From: Luscinia megarhynchos | Taxonomy: Eukaryota > Chordata > Aves > Passeriformes > Turdidae | Direction of reading: 5' to 3' | DNA length: 64,000 nucleotides | Assembly (NCBI GenBank): GCA_034336665.1 | Contig: CM067572.1 | Span: forward strand, 4,022,286-4,086,285 | Shown here: positions 60,001 to 64,000 of the stretch, piece after piece | How positions within the stretch are numbered: position 1 is the first letter of the stretch | How the letters are laid out: the number at the start of each line of letters is the position of its first letter | Notes under the pieces: model-generated | Told to the model about the DNA's origin: nothing | Database searches by the model: none | Seen by the model: the letters and a program-made list of their open reading frames with translations, nothing else | Made by a program: the position numbers and the translations under genes

Positions 60001-61855
60001 AGGAGAAGATGAGATGATCTCTCTTGGCCCCACTTTCCAATGACAAACACTGAACATAGGAAAACAAATCTCTGTTAGAAAAACACCGAAGCACATCGAG
60101 GCTGAACTCGAGTTAAGGTCCCTTTTGTGACATAAGGGTGTAACTCAGAGGATTTGCTTTCTTTTTCTCCAGACATGGGGCAGTGAAGCTCTGCTTGCAG
60201 ACATCCTTGTATCTCCACCCTCTGTCTCTGGGACACGACAGAGAGAGGACATTATGGGACATGTGGCACTGGGCTGGCAGGGGCTGGGGGCATGCAGCTC
60301 ACTGCTGTGCCTGTCATCCCACAGATATGGCTGCAAGGCATCCAGTGAGACATTTATCCACTGGGAAGTGCTGTGTCAAACCCAAGGTGTCTGAAGAAGG
60401 ATGTCAGCACAGATTAACCACTCCTGATTTAACTCCTCTCCCAGAGCAGCTTGAGGCCCCTTCTGGCACGCCTGACTGCCCGTCTGACTGCTGAACATTC
60501 AGAGCCATCCCTCTGCTCCTGACTTGCTCCAACCAACCCAAGAGCTCTGATTTTAATCCTTCTGCTGGAAGGAAGCTCCAGCCAGGAGCCTGACACTCTG
60601 AATAACATGGACCCAAGGAGACATGGTCTTCTTGCCACTTATGAGGGCTTCTGTGCTGCTCTATGCCCCACTATCATGAATCAGAGAATCAATGAATTGT
60701 TTAGGTTGGAAAAGACCTCTAAATTCCTTGAGTCCAACCATGCACCCAGCACTATCATCCTCACTGCTAAACCACATTCTTGAAGACAGGTATGGCTGTA
60801 TCAACTGTAACTCATTTAGCAGCAAAAATGGAAACAAACAGGATAAAATGCAAATAATCCCCTGAAACTTCCTACAGCTCCTCTGTGAATTCAAAGGAGC
60901 AGGATTCAGATCCTGCTGCCAGGCAAGGACCTCCAGAAATGCCCCTGCAAAGCACTGGGTGGGAAGCCTGTGCAGAGATGCTCCAGGAACTCTCTCTGAA
61001 TGGCAACAGCTCCCTGTGAGTATGCTGCCCTGATCTGGAGAGACTCAAAAGCACAGGTGTCCCATAGGACACAACAGTCAGCTGATCTCCTCAGTTCACC
61101 ACTTTAACCCACCAACACTGAGCCAAGGGCAGAAATCCAAGACAAAGATTCAGGATTATTATAATCCTGGCTCTACCAGTTAGGACTGGGCAGGCCACCA
61201 AGTACTGACAATTTAACATGGCTTAATTTGGGGCAAGACCAGGCTCAGGAGCAGGCAGAGCTTTAACACATCCATCTCATGGGCAGGACCCATGGTGTGG
61301 ATGAGGTCAGAGAAGTCCACTCTGGCCAAAAACCTGCCTGGCTCATCAGCAGGAACAGCTCCATCAGCTCTGAGCCAACATTCACTGAATATGCAGTGGA
61401 AATAGCTCAGTTTTCCCCATTAATTATCTCTAGTTTGGAACAGGAAAAACACTCATGTGAGTACATCATCCCTTGCAACCATGACGCTGTTCTCAGTGCC
61501 AGCCACCAAACATGGACACTCTGGACATGTCCTTTATCACAGCTACTGCTCCTCCAGACCAGGACACGCCAGGGTTTCTCCTCCAGGCCCGGACACGTTG
61601 GGGTTTCACCTCCAGAAGAACACACACCGGGGTTTCACGGCTTGCCCCCCCAAAAGCAAGCGTTCCTCACATGAGCCGTGGGATGTCACTGACAGGCACC
61701 GTCCCATCGTGTGTCTCGTTCTCGCCATCCTCCTCCTCCTCCTCGCTGCTCTCTGACTCCTCGCTGGAGGAGGAATAGTCCGTCACCTTCTTCAGGGGGC
61801 GATTGGTTTCCTCGATGCGCAGCTCCCTCAGCTCTTTGGCTAAAGCCGTCAGATC
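44959..61855 (-). CDS. TNIK: TRAF2- and NCK-interacting kinase, 3' half (12 exons)
   Basis: The last 558 residues of a MAP4K-family (germinal-centre) kinase that acts on the cytoskeleton, on JNK signalling and on Wnt target genes. The kinase domain lies beyond the right edge. Exons, 5' to 3': 61671-61855, 58444-58570, 56122-56286, 53141-53255, 52623-52793, 51804-51947, 50160-50294, 49815-49915, 48419-48568, 47319-47478, 46592-46731, 44959-45042. They sum to 559 codons with stop and all phases close. The first five exons give the Ser- and acid-rich linker ([16 protein letters not shown]) and [10 protein letters not shown]. From about local residue 245 to 532 is the CNH (citron homology) domain, with [37 protein letters not shown] and [16 protein letters not shown]. 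The end NRNSMMNW separates TNIK and its close relatives from other kinases. Gene order selects TNIK over MINK1 and MAP4K4. Confidence 0.95.
46592..46731 (-). CDS. TNIK: TNIK CNH exon (local residues 485-531)
   Basis: 140 bases, [18 protein letters not shown] then [18 protein letters not shown]. It enters with two bases of the Ala485 codon. Confidence 0.95.
47319..47478 (-). CDS. TNIK: TNIK CNH exon (local residues 432-485)
   Basis: 160 bases, [18 protein letters not shown], then [20 protein letters not shown]. Donor GTGG|GTAGGT. Confidence 0.95.
48419..48568 (-). CDS. TNIK: TNIK CNH exon with tandem acceptor (local 382-431)
   Basis: 150 bases, [19 protein letters not shown] through YDIYIPSH. 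The frame needs the acceptor ATAAAAG|TCT, which has a poor pyrimidine tract. The next ten bases, TCTTTTTCAG, look like a better acceptor but would shift the frame. Confidence 0.9.
49815..49915 (-). CDS. TNIK: TNIK CNH exon (local residues 348-381)
   Basis: 101 bases, [19 protein letters not shown] then [14 protein letters not shown]. Donor AAG|GTATGT. Confidence 0.95.
50160..50294 (-). CDS. TNIK: TNIK CNH exon (local residues 303-348)
   Basis: 135 bases, [18 protein letters not shown] then [18 protein letters not shown]. It is clearly bounded by ACAG and GTGAG. Confidence 0.95.
51804..51947 (-). CDS. TNIK: TNIK CNH exon (local residues 255-303)
   Basis: 144 bases, [18 protein letters not shown] then [19 protein letters not shown], the first blades of the CNH propeller. 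Confidence 0.95.
52060..52400 (+). mobile_element. Solitary LTR-like element, antisense in a TNIK intron
   Basis: A roughly 340-base AT-rich block has the order of an avian endogenous retrovirus LTR: a TATAAAA box (52264-52270), AATAAA (52324-52329) about 60 bases later, then a T/G-rich and pyrimidine-rich segment resembling U5. No gag, pol or env sequence is nearby, so it is probably a solo LTR. Exact ends and target duplication are not resolved. It points opposite to TNIK. Confidence 0.6.
52623..52793 (-). CDS. TNIK: TNIK exon at linker-CNH junction (local 198-255)
   Basis: 171 bases, [19 protein letters not shown], then [18 protein letters not shown] and ILCAALW. It is markedly GC-rich compared with nearby CNH exons. 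Confidence 0.95.
53141..53255 (-). CDS. TNIK: TNIK linker exon (local residues 160-198)
   Basis: 115 bases, [18 protein letters not shown] then an acidic run encoded by imperfect GAT/GAA/GAG repeats. It ends GCTAATC, so the split codon with the next exon reads Pro198. Confidence 0.93.
53577..53640 (-). repeat. Short CR1 LINE remnant
   Basis: CACAGAATCACAAAATCACTT followed by a diverged TAGACTGGAGCAGGCCTTTATCATC is the complement of a CR1 3' end. It is short and decayed. Confidence 0.6.
56122..56286 (-). CDS. TNIK: TNIK linker exon (local residues 105-159)
   Basis: 165 bases, [35 protein letters not shown], and an end at DMDSVPE with donor GTAGGT. Length is a multiple of three, so it could be skipped without a frameshift. 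Confidence 0.94.
58255..58370. promoter_or_regulatory. Candidate conserved non-coding element in a TNIK intron
   Basis: Non-repetitive, AT-leaning sequence keeps several CpGs (in GCGAG, AACGAG, GCGCT) and homeodomain-like TAAATTGCATTAA words about 120 bases upstream of the plus-strand start of no gene. The look is that of a constrained enhancer, but this is only an impression from one sequence. Confidence 0.25.
58444..58570 (-). CDS. TNIK: TNIK linker exon (local residues 62-104)
   Basis: 127 bases, [20 protein letters not shown] then [13 protein letters not shown]. The first base completes the Ile62 codon (AT|A). Confidence 0.94.
60681..60783 (-). repeat. CR1 LINE fragment in a TNIK intron
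   Basis: TTTAGGTTGGAAAAGACCTC followed by GAGTCCAACCATG and CACTGCTAAACCACATTCTT is the complement of a CR1 3' end of a different subfamily from the copy at 63.5 kb. Confidence 0.88.
61554..61640. repeat. 29-bp tandem repeat, three copies
   Basis: Three adjoining 29-base units (61554-61582, 61583-61611, 61612-61640) share CCAG at the start, ACAC in the middle and GGGTTTC near the end. The block stops 30 bases from the TNIK exon at 61671, on its donor side. Confidence 0.85.
61671..61855 (-). CDS. TNIK: TNIK linker exon, first in the window (local 1-62)
   Basis: 185 bases, [18 protein letters not shown], then [20 protein letters not shown] and VSDIPRL. It enters at phase 0 after TTTAG and leaves AT of Ile62 before GTGAGG. 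The frame runs on into a false Met-stop if the donor is ignored. Confidence 0.95.
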
Positions 61856-62114
61856 CTAAAGGGGATGGGGGCAAGGAAACAAGGAAGGGATGGCTGTTAC
61901 ATTCAGAGCGAGGAGAATGTCACATACATCTCTTCAAAAGCCAATGCTAACAGCACGAGCAACAAGAAATAGCTTTACAGAGTCGTTACAAACATGAGAC
62001 AAACGTAAGACAATGTTTGTAGCATGTAGCATTTATTAAACAAAACAAAACTGATTTACGCTCACTGAAAAGTCAATAGCCAACCTCTTCTTTTTCTCTT
62101 TGGAACGTGTATGT

Positions 62115-62150
62115 GCATATATATACACACACTTATATGTATATACACGA
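62115..62150. repeat. AT/CA-rich microsatellite
   Basis: Alternating GCATATATATACACACAC and a second TATATGTATATACAC block form a short simple-sequence region. Confidence 0.8.
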
Positions 62151-63456
62151 CAAAATTATATTTGTTGGAAAAGGTGAAGTTCAGTCACCATCATAGTAAA
62201 CTGGAAAACAACGTCACTTCAAAGATTGGCTCAGAGAATTTCTCCTGCAGGGTTTTCTCTTCTCTCAAACTTCTCAAAGAGACCCCGTAATGGTATTTAT
62301 TCTGTAATAAATGCATTTGGGAAGGAAGCAATGACAGCATCTCCCATGGAGTGGTGCAATCCCCACGTCAAGAGCTGCTTCCATGGTGAGTCTCCGCTGT
62401 CGGGCGGCTGCCGAGAGGCGGTGAGGAGCACGAGGAGAAGCGCCCAGCTCAGCCAGACTTTGGAGTCACAGCTCTGAGTCAGCCACACGATCAAAAAATA
62501 ATGATAATAATAATTAAAAAAAAATCCCTCAGCGGGACCCATTAAGCACTTTATGTGAAATGTGGCAGCCTACAAGCTAAGGGGAAAATAAAATAAAATA
62601 AACAAAAAAGCCTTGAAACAAGAAAAAAGATAGGAGCGGTCCCAAAGCCTAGTCATAATTTTTCAGTTTACCATGACTTTGATGAGGTCTCAGACCCGAC
62701 AGTCATATAAAATAGACACTGCTATTTCAAAACAAGGAACATGGCAGGCACCGTGTAGAAAAGAGACTTTTTGTTATCTTACATGCTTTTATAGCAATGC
62801 AGGGGGAAGCAGTAGGGCAGAAAAGCATGAGAGCTCGAATTAGAATGGGTTAGAGAACTCTGTTGCACAAGACATGCACATGACGAACAAAGCATCGCAA
62901 TTGTCAGTCTTACCATTTCTCCCTATATTAGTGACCGAGGTAGGCATCAGTGCATTCGGTCAGAGATAAAGGATCAGGGAGAAAGAAACTCATTGAAAAA
63001 GACTAAATTCCACAATTGTCTTACGGCCATACTCTCATTTACTGCATTTCCAGTTTACTGTTCCAGCAGGGCGACTACCGCAATATTAATTACGGTTGCA
63101 AAAGGAGCTCTTAAAATCTATCCTGTCGACACGTGAAGAAAAGGATGGAAAAGCTCTATGGCTGAGATGCAAACCCAGTTTATTTTTTAATGGTGAGGTA
63201 GGAATGTTTGGTAAGCAATCTGTGCTCGGGTTGCTGGTGACCCACACCTCCCGGCGGGCTCCCACCGGTGACAGCTGCACATTCTGCTCCCAGGTCTGCC
63301 CTGCCCAGGCTCTGACACAGAGACTCCACCTGGATATTGGAGAGCTTTGCATCAGACCCTTAAGTATAACCATTCCAAAAAAGGCCTTGTTTTTAGAGAA
63401 AAAACAAAACTGGTCAGTCCCTGTTTCACAGCAGGTACCTGTGATGGGTTTTATAT

Positions 63457-63840
63457 GGGTTGTTCAGCCTGAAGAAGAGAAGGTTCCACAGGGAGACCTC
63501 AGAGCATCTTCCAGTACCTAAAGAGGCTCCAGTAGAACTGGAGAGGGACTTTGGACAAGGGTATGGGGTGACAGGACAAGGGGGAATGGCTTCAAACTGA
63601 CAGAGAGTAGGTTTAGATTAGATATTTGCAAGAAATTCTTTGTTCAGACTGTGGTGAGGCCCTGGCACAGGCTGCCCACAGAAGCTGCAGCTGCCCTATC
63701 TCTGGAAATGTTCAAGACCAGGATGGATGGGGCTTAGAGCAACCTGGGATAGTGGAAGGTGTCCCTACTTATGGACAGGGTGGGATGGGAACAAGATGAA
63801 CTTTAAGGTCCCTTCCAACCAAAACTATTCTCTGATTCTG
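63457..63840 (+). repeat. CR1 LINE fragment, about 385 bases, best preserved
   Basis: A continuous CR1 3' region: GTTCAGCCTGAAGAAGAGAA, GGGTGACAGGACAAGGGGGA, GCACAGGCTGCCCACAGAAG, and the end AAGGTCCCTTCCAACC plus a degenerate ATTCTCTGATTCTG tail. It is antisense to TNIK. Confidence 0.92.
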
Positions 63841-64000
63841 CAGTTCTGTATCCCTCAAAATGGTCTCTGTACCTTTAAAGAAAGGCTCTTTATCACGATT
63901 AAAGAGAGATTGTGGTATTTCAAGAGTTCCTTTTCAATGCCAACATGTTTGGGATTGAAATAGTCAAATCTGCAGTCACGACAACTAATTATATTAATTA

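Larger units (their letters stand above)
61856..64000. other. TNIK: TNIK intron, continuing past the right edge
   Basis: No further TNIK exon is recognised. It holds an AT/CA microsatellite, an AAATA repeat (62585-62602), non-repetitive AT-rich sequence with scattered CpGs (62.0-63.3 kb) and a CR1 copy. Confidence 0.7.

Noticed and set aside
1..64000. CRISPR arrays, tRNA or rRNA genes, phage or bacterial operons
   Set aside because: No regularly spaced direct repeats with spacers, no tRNA box pattern and no prokaryotic gene layout; the window is vertebrate nuclear DNA.

Overview
The window is vertebrate nuclear DNA, almost certainly from a bird. It has small split genes with GT-AG introns, two GC-rich CpG-island promoters, and eight fragments of the CR1 retroposon family, which is the main interspersed repeat of bird genomes. 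The proteins are close to the avian forms of the families as I know them. I cannot fix the species or the order from sequence alone.

Four protein-coding genes lie head to tail on the minus strand, in the same order as on mammalian chromosome 3q26: RPL22L1 (13479-15359, 4 coding exons, 122 aa), EIF5A2 (19363-22928, 4 coding exons plus a probable non-coding first exon, 153 aa), SLC2A2 encoding GLUT2 (30051-38438, 11 exons, 510 aa), and the 3' half of TNIK (44959-61855, 12 exons, last 558 codons, continuing past the right edge). I joined every exon by hand. All splice phases close and every reading frame is open, so none of the four looks like a pseudogene.

Layout: 1-13.4 kb is gene-free. 13.4-15.4 kb is RPL22L1, with a compact TATA, CRE and 5'TOP-like promoter. 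15.7-19.4 kb is best read as a long EIF5A2 3'UTR that ends about 0.3 kb upstream of the RPL22L1 start site. 19.4-23.4 kb is EIF5A2 with its CpG island. 23.4-30 kb is intergenic, with a CR1 copy and a possible plus-strand transcript end. 30.05-38.44 kb is SLC2A2. 38.4-43.1 kb is intergenic, with a palindrome upstream of SLC2A2. 43.15-44.96 kb is probably TNIK 3'UTR. 44.96-64 kb is TNIK, whose introns hold an antisense LTR, CR1 copies and a 29-bp tandem triplication.

The four genes do not form a functional pathway. They are a ribosomal-protein paralogue, a hypusinated translation factor, a sugar transporter and a MAP4K-family kinase kept together as an old linkage group. I see no CRISPR, tRNA, rRNA or bacterial-type system. 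The most notable points are the QIS motif and short first extracellular loop of GLUT2, the close tandem packing of EIF5A2 and RPL22L1, a tandem acceptor in TNIK, an LTR antisense to TNIK, and a near-perfect palindrome upstream of SLC2A2.
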